NCBI GenBank assembly: GCA_016191995.1
Contig: JACPVA010000138.1
Location: 1-52,775 of the forward strand
Direction of reading: 5' to 3'
Source of the DNA: Burkholderiales bacterium
GTDB taxonomy: Bacteria; Pseudomonadota; Gammaproteobacteria; Burkholderiales; Burkholderiaceae_C
Length of the DNA: 52,775 nucleotides
Position numbers and translations under genes: made by a program. The first letter of the stretch is position 1; every line of letters starts with the position of its first letter. Positions 41,287-50,189 of the stretch are shown piece by piece. The notes under the pieces are model-generated. The model saw only the letters and a program-made list of their open reading frames with translations, was not told the origin of the DNA and did no database searches.

Positions 41287-43014
41287 ATGACGACCCCCGA
41301 ACCCCACCGCACCCCGACCGACGCGCGCAAGGCGGCGTCGCTGATCGTGCTGCGCGACGGCGCGCACGGCCTGGAGCTGCTGATGCTGCAGCGCGCCGAG
41401 CGAGCCGGCGACATGCGCAGCCGCGCCGTCGTCTTCCCCGGCGGCGTGCTCGACGCCGCCGACCGCCACGCGCACCATTTCGTCGTCGGCCCCGACGATG
41501 CGGCTGCGAGCGCGCGGCTCGGGCTGCCCGAGGGCGGGCTCGACTATCTCGTCGCCGCCGTGCGCGAGGCCTTCGAGGAGGTCGGGCTGCTGCTGGCCTG
41601 CGCGAGCGACGGCAGCGCGGCCGACCTGCGCGAGCGCGCCACGGCGCTGGCGTCGTGGCGGCTGAGGCTGCAGCAGGGGCAGGGGACGATGGCCGAGATG
41701 TGCTCGGCGCTGGACCTGCGGCTGGACCTGCGCGCGCTGCACTACCACAGCCACTGGCTGACCCCGCCCGGTGTGGCGCAGCGATTCGACACCCGCTTCT
41801 TCACCGTGCTCGCGCCCGCCGGACAGGAGGCGGTGGCCGACCTCGGCGAGGCGCAGGAGCTGATGTGGACGACGCCGGCGGCGGCACTCGACCCCGCGCG
41901 CGGCTGGAAGCTGCTGCCGGTCACGCGAACGACGCTGCAGCGCCTGACGCCGTTCACGCGCGCCGCCGACGCGCACGCCGAGGCCGGCGCGCGGCGCGAG
42001 TTTCCGCTCAACATGCCGCGCATCGGCCGCACCGGCGACGGCAAGCCGAAGATCTTCCTGCCCTGGGACTATCCCTGGGCCGAGATCGGCCGCGTCGACC
42101 CCGACGGGCGCGACCCGCCGCTGGCCGAGATCGTCGCCGGTCGCGCGGTGCGGCTGTCGCCGCGCATCGTCCGCGTCACGGCGCCGAACCCGGGCGTGAT
42201 GACCGGCCCGGGCACCAACGCCTACCTCGTCGGCGACGCGGGCGGCGACGGCTGGGTGCTGGTCGACCCCGGCCCGGACGACGCATCGCACCGCGACGCG
42301 ATCCTCGCCGCCGCCGGCACACGCGCGATCACGCATGTGCTGGCGACGCACACGCACCCGGACCACTCGCCCGGCGCGGCGGCGATCGCGCGCGCCAGCG
42401 GCGCCGCCGTCTGGGGCCTGCGCGCGCCGCCGCACCCGGGGCAGGACCACGGCTTCGCGCCCGACCACGAGCCGGCCGATGGCGAGTGCCTCGTGCTCGG
42501 CCCGGCGACGACGCTGCGCGCGATCCACACCCCCGGCCATGCGTCCAACCATGTCTGCTGGCTGCTGCAGGAGGAGCGGCTGCTGTTCACCGGCGACCAC
42601 GTGATGCAGGGGTCGACGGTTGTCATCAACCCGCCCGACGGCGACATGGGGGCCTATCTGCGGTCGCTGCAGGCGCTGCTGGCGCTGGAGCTGGACTGGT
42701 TCGCGCCCGGGCACGGCTGGCTGGTCGCGCAGCCGCACGCGCTGGTGCGCGCGCTCGTCGCGCACCGACGCGCGCGCGAGGCCAAGGTCGTCGAGGCGCT
42801 CGCCGCACTCGGGCCGTGCGCGGTCGAGGCGCTGGTGCCGAGCGTCTACGACGATGTGCCCGCCGACCGCTTCCCGATCGCCGCGCGCTCGCTGCTGGCG
42901 CACCTGCTGGCGCTGCGCGACGACGGCGCGGCGGCCGAGTCGCATGGCGTGTGGCGATCGCCGGGCGCGGCCGCGGCGCCCCGCACCTCCGGCGACAGGC
43001 CCGACGCGCGATGA
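41287..43014 (+). CDS. NUDIX hydrolase fused to metallo-beta-lactamase-fold hydrolase
   Basis: A 575-residue two-domain protein. The N-terminal NUDIX domain (about residues 15-235) has VVFPGGVLDAAD and the box helix VREAFEEVGLLL. The C-terminal MBL domain (about 290-560) has THTHPDHSPGA, the H-x-H-x-D-H zinc motif, IHTPGHASNHVCWLL and FTGDHVMQGSTVVI. The MBL half resembles LACTB2-type hydrolases. The combined substrate is unknown, though a CoA or nucleotide derivative is plausible beside the acyl-CoA genes. Its stop overlaps the next start (ATGA). Confidence 0.85.
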   Translation: MTTPEPHRTPTDARKAASLIVLRDGAHGLELLMLQRAERAGDMRSRAVVFPGGVLDAADRHAHHFVVGPDDAAASARLGLPEGGLDYLVAAVREAFEEVGLLLACASDGSAADLRERATALASWRLRLQQGQGTMAEMCSALDLRLDLRALHYHSHWLTPPGVAQRFDTRFFTVLAPAGQEAVADLGEAQELMWTTPAAALDPARGWKLLPVTRTTLQRLTPFTRAADAHAEAGARREFPLNMPRIGRTGDGKPKIFLPWDYPWAEIGRVDPDGRDPPLAEIVAGRAVRLSPRIVRVTAPNPGVMTGPGTNAYLVGDAGGDGWVLVDPGPDDASHRDAILAAAGTRAITHVLATHTHPDHSPGAAAIARASGAAVWGLRAPPHPGQDHGFAPDHEPADGECLVLGPATTLRAIHTPGHASNHVCWLLQEERLLFTGDHVMQGSTVVINPPDGDMGAYLRSLQALLALELDWFAPGHGWLVAQPHALVRALVAHRRAREAKVVEALAALGPCAVEALVPSVYDDVPADRFPIAARSLLAHLLALRDDGAAAESHGVWRSPGAAAAPRTSGDRPDAR

Positions 43015-43637
43015 TCAACCACTGGTACCGCTTCGTCTTCGTGCACGTCAACAAGTGCGCCGGGCAGAGCGTGCGCCGCGCGCTGCCGCCCCTCGGCACG
43101 CGCGGCCACCACACGATCCAGCATTACCTGAAGCTGATCGAGGCACGCGGGCGCGACCCGGCGAGCTACTTCAAGTTCACGATCGTGCGCAACCCATGGT
43201 CCAAGGTCGCCTCCTTCTACCACTACCACCGGCAGCGGCGCTGGGAGCTGTTCCCGTGGACCGAGGCCGATGCGCCGGACTTCAATGCCTTCGTGCAGCG
43301 GCTGTTCGTCGACGACGGCGGGCGGCTCGCGGTCGACATCTTCCGCGGCCGCAGCGGCGAGGATACGCACCACCTGCGGCTGTCGAGCGCGCTGGACTGG
43401 GTGAGCGACGCCGACGGCCGCATCCTGGTCGACTTCATCGGCCGGGTCGAGAACCTGCAGGCCGACTTCGACCACGCCTGCGACCGCATCGGCATCCGCC
43501 GCCGCGCGCTGCCGCACGCGAACGCGTCGTCGCACGCGCCGTACTGGACCTATTACGACGACACCTCGCGCGAGATCGTCGCGCGGCGCTTCGCGCGCGA
43601 CATCGAGCATTTCGGCTATCGCTTCGGGCCGCCATGA
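43011..43637 (+). CDS. sulfotransferase-family protein
   Basis: A 208-residue protein with FVHVNKCAGQSVRRAL (residues 9-24), the PAPS 5'-phosphosulfate loop, and FTIVRNPWSKVASFYHYHRQ, the 3'-phosphate-binding block with Arg and Ser. FIGRVENLQADFDHAC is the later family block of the Sulfotransfer_2 group, which modifies carbohydrates or surface polymers. The start ATG overlaps the MBL-fusion stop, so the two are translated together. The acceptor is unknown. Confidence 0.8.
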   Translation: MINHWYRFVFVHVNKCAGQSVRRALPPLGTRGHHTIQHYLKLIEARGRDPASYFKFTIVRNPWSKVASFYHYHRQRRWELFPWTEADAPDFNAFVQRLFVDDGGRLAVDIFRGRSGEDTHHLRLSSALDWVSDADGRILVDFIGRVENLQADFDHACDRIGIRRRALPHANASSHAPYWTYYDDTSREIVARRFARDIEHFGYRFGPP

Positions 43638-43674
43638 CGGGCTTGCGCCGTCCGTCGGCCGCGACAAGGTGCGC

Positions 43675-44562
43675 ATGAACCCGGACCTGCGCCTGCTCGG
43701 CGTCGACTTCACCAGCGTGCCGTCGCGGCGCAAGCCGATCACGGTGGCGCACGGCCGGCTCACCGGCGGCGTGCTGCGGCTGGAATCGGTGCAGGCGTTG
43801 CCGGACATGGCTTCGTTCGGGGCGCTGCTCGCCGAGCCGGGCCCGTGGGTCGGCGCCTTCGACTTCCCGTTCGGGCTGCCGCGCGTCTTCGTCGACGAAC
43901 TCGCGCTCGGCGCCGACGTCGGCGCGGTCGGCGCCGCCGTGCATTCGCGCTGCACCGACCGGCGTGCCTTCCAGGCGCTGGTCGACGACTGGGCCGGCCG
44001 TCGCGCACAGGGCCGGACGCTGCCGCACCGCGCGACCGACCGCGCGTTGGGCGGCGTCAGCTCGACCAGCCCGCTGCAGACGCGCTACGTGCCGGTCGGC
44101 TTCATGTGGTTCGAGGGCATGCCGCAGCTGCTGGCCGCCGGTGTGCATCTGCCCGGGCTGCGCGCAGGCGACGCGACGCGCGTCGCGCTGGAGGGCTATC
44201 CGGGCGCGCTGGCGTACGCGCTGATCGGCCGGCGCTCGTACAAGAACGACGCCGGCGCCGCGCGGCTGATCGCGCGCAAGGATATGGTCGAGGCGCTGGA
44301 GCAGGGCCGCGTGCCGGATGCGCCGCGGCTGAAGCTCGCGCACGCGCAGCGCGATGCGCTGGTCGACGACGCCAGCGGCGACCGGCTCGACGCCGTGCTG
44401 TGCCTGATGCAGGCGGCGTGGGCTGTGCGCCAGCCCGGCTGGGGGATGCCGCAGGCGGTCGACCCGGTCGAGGGCTGGATCGTCGGCGCGCGATCTGACG
44501 CGATCGCGGCTGGCCGCCCAAGCAGGGCATCCGAGGCGGCCGAGGTGGTCGGCGGCGCGTGA
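43675..44562 (+). CDS. DUF429 domain-containing protein
   Basis: The 295-residue protein begins LRLLGVDFTSVPSRRKPITV, the DUF429 RNase H-like start with an acidic residue on strand 1. WVGAFDFPFGLPRVFVDELA, LEGYPGALAYALIG and DDASGDRLDAVLCLMQAAWA follow, matching the conserved E-x-YP and S-x-D-x-x-D-A blocks. DUF429 proteins are predicted nucleases or ATPases of unknown role. ATG 43675 follows AAGG; the in-frame GTG 43669 is less likely. It overlaps the antiporter gene by four bases. Confidence 0.8.
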   Translation: MNPDLRLLGVDFTSVPSRRKPITVAHGRLTGGVLRLESVQALPDMASFGALLAEPGPWVGAFDFPFGLPRVFVDELALGADVGAVGAAVHSRCTDRRAFQALVDDWAGRRAQGRTLPHRATDRALGGVSSTSPLQTRYVPVGFMWFEGMPQLLAAGVHLPGLRAGDATRVALEGYPGALAYALIGRRSYKNDAGAARLIARKDMVEALEQGRVPDAPRLKLAHAQRDALVDDASGDRLDAVLCLMQAAWAVRQPGWGMPQAVDPVEGWIVGARSDAIAAGRPSRASEAAEVVGGA

Positions 44563-46046
44563 ACGTCGACGTCGTCTACCTGACGCTGGCGGCGGCGGGG
44601 GCGCTGGTCTTCGTCAGCGTCGTCGCCGGGCTCTATTCGTCGCGGCTCGGTCTGTCGTTCCTGCTCGTCTTCCTCGTCGCCGGGATGCTGGCCGGCGAGG
44701 ACGGGCTGGGCGGCATCGTCTTCGACGACCACCGGCTGGTCTTCTGGGTCGGCAACGCGGCGCTGGCGGTGATCCTGCTCGACGGCGGGCTGCAGACCAC
44801 GGTCGGCACCTTCCGCACCGGGCTGAAGCCGGCGCTTCTGCTCGCGACCGTCGGCGTCGTCGTCAGCGCCGCCGTCACCGGGGCCGCGGCGACCTGGCTG
44901 CTGGGCGTGGACTGGCGGCTCGGCATGCTCGCCGGTGCGGTGGTCGGCTCGACCGACGCCGCGGCGGTGTTCGCGCTGATGCGCAGCGCCGGGCTGCGGC
45001 TGTCGGAGCGGCTGGCCAGCACGCTGGAGATCGAGTCCGGCCTGAACGACCCGATGGCGGTGGTGCTGACGCTGATCCTGATCGCCTCGGTCGTCTCGAC
45101 GCGGGCGACCTCGGCGTGGACGATGCTGGCGATGCAGGCCGGCGTCGGGCTGGCCGGCGGGCTCGGCGCGGGTCTCGCGATGGCGGCGCTGATGAAGCGC
45201 TTGCCGCTGGCCGGCACGCAGCGTGGGCTGGCGGCGCTGGTGCTGGCCAGCGCCGGGCTGGCGGTGTTCGCCGGCACCTCGGTGCTGGGCGGGTCGGGGT
45301 TTCTGGCGGTCTACCTGTTCGGCCTCGTGCTGCGCGCGCGCGCCGAGCGCCGCGTGCTGGGGGCCCTGTCCGCGATGGACGGCTACGCCTGGCTGGCGCA
45401 GGCATCGATGTTCCTGCTGCTCGGGCTGCTGGTGACGCCGAGCCGGCTGTGGCCGACCCTGGGGCCGGCGCTCGGCGTGGCGGCGGTGCTGATGTTCGCA
45501 GCCCGGCCGCTGGCGGTGGCGCTGTGCCTGGCGCCGTTCCACTTCGACCGGCGCGAGATCGCCTACGTGGCCTGGGTCGGGCTGCGCGGCGCGGTGCCGA
45601 TCGTGCTGGCGGTGTTCCCGATCATCGCCGGCGTGCCGGGCGCGCTGCGGCTGCTCGATGTCGCCTTCGTCGTCGTGCTGGCGTCGCTGCTGCTGCAAGG
45701 CGGCACGCTGGGCTGGGCGGCGCAGCGGCTGCGGCTGAACCTGCCGGCGGCCGACGACGAGCCGGCGCAGCGCGCGGCGTTCGGCGACTTCGCGATCGAT
45801 CCGGCGGCTTCCGCCGAGGCGGTGTTCGCTTTCTACGGCCTGCCGCCGCCGCACACACCCGGCTGTTCGATGGCCGAGTGGATGCGCCAGCGGCTGCAGC
45901 GCCCGCCGGTGCTCGGCGATGCGGTCTGGCACGGCGCGGCGCGGCTTGCGGTGCGAGGGATGCAGGGCGGGCGGATCACCTCGATCGGCCTGCAACTTCA
46001 GGGCCGCGAGCCGGACGTACCGGGCGAACCCGGCGAACCCGGCTGA
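44559..46046 (+). CDS. CPA1-family cation/proton antiporter (NhaP2/CvrA-like)
   Basis: The 495-residue protein has about 12 membrane segments. ALAVILLDGGLQTTVGTFR, AGAVVGSTDAAAVFALM and LASTLEIESGLNDPMAVVLT carry the ion-site Asp residues of CPA1 antiporters (STDAA, ESGLNDP). YVAWVGLRGAVPIVLAVFPI is typical of the NhaP2/CvrA group. A short cytosolic C-terminal part (after about 405) is smaller than in E. coli NhaP2 (578 residues). It probably exchanges K+ or Na+ for protons. GTG 44559 overlaps the DUF429 stop (GTGA). The helicase gene follows after 12 bp. Confidence 0.85.
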   Translation: MNVDVVYLTLAAAGALVFVSVVAGLYSSRLGLSFLLVFLVAGMLAGEDGLGGIVFDDHRLVFWVGNAALAVILLDGGLQTTVGTFRTGLKPALLLATVGVVVSAAVTGAAATWLLGVDWRLGMLAGAVVGSTDAAAVFALMRSAGLRLSERLASTLEIESGLNDPMAVVLTLILIASVVSTRATSAWTMLAMQAGVGLAGGLGAGLAMAALMKRLPLAGTQRGLAALVLASAGLAVFAGTSVLGGSGFLAVYLFGLVLRARAERRVLGALSAMDGYAWLAQASMFLLLGLLVTPSRLWPTLGPALGVAAVLMFAARPLAVALCLAPFHFDRREIAYVAWVGLRGAVPIVLAVFPIIAGVPGALRLLDVAFVVVLASLLLQGGTLGWAAQRLRLNLPAADDEPAQRAAFGDFAIDPAASAEAVFAFYGLPPPHTPGCSMAEWMRQRLQRPPVLGDAVWHGAARLAVRGMQGGRITSIGLQLQGREPDVPGEPGEPG

Positions 46047-46058
46047 CCGCTTCGGCCG

Positions 46059-48707
46059 ATGGATGCTCGCGTCGAAGAGCCGACCGCGCCGAGCGCGGCC
46101 GAGTCATGGTTCGCGGCGCGCGGCTGGCAGCCGTTCGACTTCCAGCGCCGCGTCTGGGCGGCGATGGCCGAAGGTCGCTCGGGGCTGCTGCATGCGAGCA
46201 CCGGTGCCGGCAAGACCTATGCGGTGTGGCTGGGCGCGCTGGCGCGCCGGCGCGAGGGGCCCGGGCTGCAAGTGCTCTGGATCACGCCGATGCGCGCGCT
46301 CGCCGCCGACACCACGCGCGCGCTGCAGGCGCCGCTGGCCGAGCTGGCACCGGGATTCACCGTCGCGCAGCGCAGCGGCGACACCGCGCCGTCCGAGCGC
46401 GCGCGCCAGCAACGGCGCTGGCCGTCAGCGCTGGTGACGACGCCCGAGTCGCTCAGCCTGCTGCTGACGCGCGAGCACTCGCGTGACGAGTTCGCCGGCG
46501 TGCACACGGTGATCGTCGACGAGTGGCACGAGCTGGTCGGCAACAAGCGTGGCGTGCAGGTTCAGCTCGCGCTGGCGCGGCTGCGGCGTTGGAACCCGGC
46601 ACTGGTGGTCTGGGGCCTGTCGGCGACGCTGGGCGCGGTCGAGCATGCGATGGCCGTGCTGTGCGGGCCGGGTGGCGAGCTGGTGCGCGGCCGCGTCGAC
46701 AAGACGATCGCCATCGACACCCTGGCGCCGGCGCAGCCGGGGCGCTTCTCGTGGGCCGGCCACCTGGGGGCGCAGATGCTGCAGCCGGTCGTGGACGAGA
46801 TCGACCGCGCGTCGACGACGCTGGTCTTCACCAACACGCGGTCGCAGTCCGAGCGCTGGTACCAGATGCTGCTGCAGGCGCGCCCCGACTGGGCCGGGCT
46901 GATCGCGCTGCACCACGGCTCGCTGGACCGCGCGGCGCGCGACTGGGTCGAGCAGGGGCTGAAGGACGGGCGGCTGAAGGCGGTGGTCGCGACCTCGTCG
47001 CTGGACCTCGGAGTGGACTTCCTGCCGGTCGAGCGCGTGCTGCAGATCGGCAGCGCCAAGGGCGTGGCGCGGCTGCTGCAACGCGCCGGGCGCAGCGGCC
47101 ACGCGCCCGGGCGGCCGAGCCGCATCACGCTGGTGCCGACGAATACGCTGGAGCTGGTCGAGGCGGCGGCGGCGCGCCGCGCGGCGCTGGCGGGCGAGGT
47201 GGAGCCGCGCCATAGCCCCGACGCGCCGCTGGACGTGCTGGTCCAGCACCTGGTGACGGTGGCCCTCGGCGGCGGGTTCGACGCCGATCTGCATTCCAGC
47301 GGCGGGTTCGACGCCGATGCGCATTCCAGCGGCGGGTTCGACGCCGATCCGCATTCCAGCGGCGGGTTCGACGCCGATGCGCGCCCCGGCGGCGGGTTGG
47401 GCGCCGATCCGCGCCACGGTGCCGGTGACGAGGCCGGGAAGGACAACGAGGGCCACCACGGCGCCGCGGCGATGTTCGACGAGGTGCGCAGCGCGCCCGC
47501 CTATGCCACGCTGTCGCGCGAGGCCTTCGACTGGGCGCTGGGCTTCGTCGCGCGCGGCGGCACGAGCCTGGCGGCCTACCCCGAATACCACCGCGTTCGC
47601 GTCGTCGACGGCCGCTGGCGCGTCAGCGACCGCGGCATCGCGCAGCGCCACCGGATGCAGGTCGGCACCATCGTCGGCGACGCGACGATGGCGGTGGCCT
47701 GGGTCACCGGTGGCACGCTCGGGCAGGTCGAGGAGTCCTTCGTCGCCCGGCTGCGCAACGGCGACTGCTTCGTCTTCGGCGGCCGCGTGCTGGAGTACGT
47801 GCGCAGCCAGGACATGACCGCCTTCGTGCGCCGTGCCACGCGCGCCGACGGCGTGGTGCCGGTGTGGCAGGGCGGGCGCATGCCGCTGTCCAGCGAGCTC
47901 GCGCGCAGCGTGCTGCGCTGCCTGGCCGACGCTGCCGACGGCCGCTTCGACGAGCCCGAGCTGCAGCTGGCGCGGCCGATGCTCGACGCCCAGCAGCGGC
48001 TGTCGCGGCTGCCGCGCCCGGGCCGGCTGCTGGCCGAGACGCTGCACTCGCGCGAGGGGCATCACCTGTTCCTGTACCCGTTCGCCGGGCGCAACGTGCA
48101 TCTCGGGCTGGCGCAGCTGATCGCGTGGCGGCTCGCGCGTGCGGCGCCGGGGACCTTCTCGCTGTCGGTCAACGACTACGGGCTCGAGATCGTCGCCGCG
48201 GGCGTGCCGGATCTGGCACCGCTGCGCGACGGCAGCCTGTTTGCGCCCGACGCGCTGCTGGACGACCTGCTCGCGAGCCTGGACGCCGGCGCGCTGGCGC
48301 AGCGGCGCTTCCGCGAGATCGCGCGTGTCGCCGGGCTGGTCTTCAGCGGCTACCCCGGCGCGCCGAAGAGCATGCGCCAGCTGCAGGCGTCGAGCAGCCT
48401 GCTGCATGAGGTCTTCCGCAAGTACGATCCTGGCAACCGGCTGCTCGTGCAGGCGAAGGACGAGGCGCTGCAGCACGAGCTCGACCTCGGACGGCTGCAC
48501 GAGGCGTTGCAGGCGATGGCCTCGGCGACGCTGGATCGGGTCGCGCTGCGTGCGCCCAGCCCGCTGGCGCTGCCGCTGATGGTCGACCGCCTGCGCGAGC
48601 GGCTGAGCAACGAGAAGCTGAACGAGCGCGTGGCGCGGATGGTCGCCGAGGCCGAGGCGGCGCTGGACGCGCCGGCGCGGCCACAGCCGCGGCGCGCGCT
48701 GGCATGA
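46059..48707 (+). CDS. ligase-associated DNA damage response DEXH box helicase (Lhr-like)
   Basis: The 882-residue SF2 helicase has Walker A ASTGAGKT (46-53), [16 protein letters not shown] (DEXH motif II), LSATLG (motif III), [27 protein letters not shown] and [11 protein letters not shown] (motif VI). The DEXH/C-terminal layout, with [20 protein letters not shown] and [19 protein letters not shown], is that of helicases usually encoded with DNA ligase, an MBL exonuclease and PdeM. None of those is adjacent. Five 10-residue repeats (405-454) expand the native GGGFDAD segment before AMFDEVR. Its stop overlaps the nuclease start (ATGA). Confidence 0.9.
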   Translation: MDARVEEPTAPSAAESWFAARGWQPFDFQRRVWAAMAEGRSGLLHASTGAGKTYAVWLGALARRREGPGLQVLWITPMRALAADTTRALQAPLAELAPGFTVAQRSGDTAPSERARQQRRWPSALVTTPESLSLLLTREHSRDEFAGVHTVIVDEWHELVGNKRGVQVQLALARLRRWNPALVVWGLSATLGAVEHAMAVLCGPGGELVRGRVDKTIAIDTLAPAQPGRFSWAGHLGAQMLQPVVDEIDRASTTLVFTNTRSQSERWYQMLLQARPDWAGLIALHHGSLDRAARDWVEQGLKDGRLKAVVATSSLDLGVDFLPVERVLQIGSAKGVARLLQRAGRSGHAPGRPSRITLVPTNTLELVEAAAARRAALAGEVEPRHSPDAPLDVLVQHLVTVALGGGFDADLHSSGGFDADAHSSGGFDADPHSSGGFDADARPGGGLGADPRHGAGDEAGKDNEGHHGAAAMFDEVRSAPAYATLSREAFDWALGFVARGGTSLAAYPEYHRVRVVDGRWRVSDRGIAQRHRMQVGTIVGDATMAVAWVTGGTLGQVEESFVARLRNGDCFVFGGRVLEYVRSQDMTAFVRRATRADGVVPVWQGGRMPLSSELARSVLRCLADAADGRFDEPELQLARPMLDAQQRLSRLPRPGRLLAETLHSREGHHLFLYPFAGRNVHLGLAQLIAWRLARAAPGTFSLSVNDYGLEIVAAGVPDLAPLRDGSLFAPDALLDDLLASLDAGALAQRRFREIARVAGLVFSGYPGAPKSMRQLQASSSLLHEVFRKYDPGNRLLVQAKDEALQHELDLGRLHEALQAMASATLDRVALRAPSPLALPLMVDRLRERLSNEKLNERVARMVAEAEAALDAPARPQPRRALA
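47271..47420 (+). repeat. in-frame 30-bp minisatellite within the helicase gene
   Basis: Five head-to-tail 30-bp units start at 47271, 47301, 47331, 47361 and 47391. Units 1-3 encode GGFDADxHSS with a variable seventh residue (L, A, P); unit 4 is [10 protein letters not shown], and unit 5 is degenerate ([10 protein letters not shown]). Thirty is a multiple of three, so copy-number changes keep the frame. From memory, related helicases have a single GGGFDAD directly before the LFDEVR-like block. Confidence 0.9.
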
Positions 48708-49513
48708 GCGACAAGACGAAGGAGAGGATGGCGATGCGATCGAGGGGAAGGGCCGCGGCGATGCTGGCGGCGGCCGTGCTGGCGACGGCGGCGCTGGGGA
48801 CGAGCCGCGCACAAGCCGAGACGGTGCAGGGCAGGGTCGTGCGCGTGATCGACGGCGACAGCGTGCTGCTGAAGGCCGCCGACGACAAGCCGCCGATCGA
48901 GATCCGGCTGCACGGCATCGATGCCCCCGAAGGCTGCCAGGCGGGCGGCCCCGAGGCGCGCGAGGCGCTGCAGGAGATGCTGCGCGGCAAGCCCGTCAGT
49001 GCCTCGATGCGCGGGCGCGACCACTACGGCCGCACGCTGGCGACGCTCGAGGCCGACGGTGTCGTCGTCAACCTGCGCATGGTCGCCGAAGGGCATGCGT
49101 GGAGCCTGCGCACGAAGTGGGACCGCGGCCCCTATGTGGCGCAGGAGCGCATGGCGCAGTCGCTGAAACGTGGCCTGCACGCCGCCGGCGGGGCGATCGC
49201 GCCGGCCGAGTTCAGGCGTCGCAACGGGCCTTGCGGCAAGCCGGAGGGCGATGCCGCAGCAGCTGCGGCGGACGCGGCGCGCGATGCCGGCGCCCCGGTG
49301 GCCGCCGCCGCGGTGCCGGCCGCCAAGGCGGCCACCGCCGCACCGGCCGCCACCGCGCCGGCGGCGTCGGCCTACCGCTGCGACGGCCGCACGCGCTGCT
49401 CGCAGATGCGGTCGTGCGAGGAGGCGACCTGGTTCCTGCGCCACTGCCCGGGCGTGCAGATTGACGGCAACGGCGACGGCGTGCCCTGCGAGCGGCAGTG
49501 GTGCGGGCGCTGA
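48704..49513 (+). CDS. exported thermonuclease-like protein with excalibur domain
   Basis: The 269-residue protein has a signal peptide (ending RAQA), then an SNase domain: [29 protein letters not shown] and [12 protein letters not shown], which carry the Asp, Arg and Glu catalytic positions. An Ala-rich linker (about 180-220) leads to an excalibur calcium-binding domain, [20 protein letters not shown] ending [10 protein letters not shown]. It probably degrades nucleic acid outside the cytoplasm with calcium. ATG 48704 overlaps the helicase stop. ATG 48734 has better spacing from GGAGAGG and begins the signal peptide directly, so it may be the true start. Confidence 0.85.
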   Translation: MSDKTKERMAMRSRGRAAAMLAAAVLATAALGTSRAQAETVQGRVVRVIDGDSVLLKAADDKPPIEIRLHGIDAPEGCQAGGPEAREALQEMLRGKPVSASMRGRDHYGRTLATLEADGVVVNLRMVAEGHAWSLRTKWDRGPYVAQERMAQSLKRGLHAAGGAIAPAEFRRRNGPCGKPEGDAAAAAADAARDAGAPVAAAAVPAAKAATAAPAATAPAASAYRCDGRTRCSQMRSCEEATWFLRHCPGVQIDGNGDGVPCERQWCGR

Positions 49514-49638
49514 GGGTGGGCCGGACGCGGCACCGATCTGCGCGCTGAGTCTGCGCGGCCGGCCGCGGCAAACCGATGCTGCGTGTCGACGTCGTGCGCC
49601 ACGCTGCGAGGCTGCTCCACCGCGAAGGTCCGGATACC

Positions 49639-49681
49639 CCTAGAACTAGGTCTTGACGGGCGGGCCGGCGAGGCGTAAGAG
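49639..49681 (+). promoter_or_regulatory. palindrome and promoter-like elements before the small repeat protein
   Basis: CCTAGAACTAGG (49639-49650) is near-palindromic. TTGACG (49653-49658) and TAAGAG (49676-49681) lie 17 bp apart, as -35/-10 boxes do. A GGGGG/CCCCC hairpin follows before the GGAGGAATC ribosome-binding site. The palindrome abuts the -35 box, where an activator could bind. Confidence 0.4.
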
Positions 49682-49733
49682 CTCGATTCACCTGTTCGGC
49701 TTTGGGGGTTTGCGCCCCCGTCACGGAGGAATC

Positions 49734-50189
49734 ATGGCCAAGGGAGGACGCAAGGTCGCGTGGCTTGTCGCGGCAACCCTGTCATCGCTGGCTTCGCTGC
49801 CGACGATGGCCGACCCCGGATCGGAATCGTTCGACCGCTACCTGCTCGACCTGCGTCAGCGCATGCAGGCCGTCGACAGCGGCAGCTACTGGGTCAGCAC
49901 CCAGGTCGACCAGGGCGCGTTCGAGCGCTACCTGGCGGTGCTGGGCCAGAGTGCCGGCGGGCCGACGATGACCGATACCGCGGTGGTCGTCGCCAGCCTG
50001 AACGCGCAGCCGCTGCGCAGCTTCAACGCCTACCTGGCGTATCTGGGGCAGCGCATGCGGGTCGACGCCGGCCCGCCGGGGCCGCTGCTGAAGACCGACA
50101 ACGGGACTGCGCCGTTCGACCGGTATATCGAGGAGATCAACTACCGCATCCAGTCGCAGTACCAGGCCGACGCGGTGATGGGGTTCTAG
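49734..50189 (+). CDS. small exported protein with four F-x-x-Y-L repeats, unknown function
   Basis: The 151-residue protein from ATG 49734 has a strong GGAGGAATC site and a signal peptide (to about residue 26, TMA). The mature part has four copies, 30-34 residues apart, of an F-x-x-Y-[LI] helix: FDRYLLDLRQRM (33), FERYLAVLGQ (63), FNAYLAYLGQRM (97) and FDRYIEEINYRI (128). Repeats 1, 3 and 4 end in R-[MI]. No Cys or catalytic motif is present. The regular spacing suggests a small helical bundle or an oligomerising or carrier protein. No family is recognised. Confidence 0.7.
   Translation: MAKGGRKVAWLVAATLSSLASLPTMADPGSESFDRYLLDLRQRMQAVDSGSYWVSTQVDQGAFERYLAVLGQSAGGPTMTDTAVVVASLNAQPLRSFNAYLAYLGQRMRVDAGPPGPLLKTDNGTAPFDRYIEEINYRIQSQYQADAVMGF

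Noticed and set aside
41287..43014. The MBL domain as the exonuclease partner of the ligase-associated helicase
   Set aside because: It is fused to a NUDIX domain and resembles LACTB2-type hydrolases. It also lies three genes away from the helicase.
47271..47420. CRISPR-like array
   Set aside because: The 30-bp units are head-to-tail without spacers, keep the helicase frame, and vary only at a few codons.
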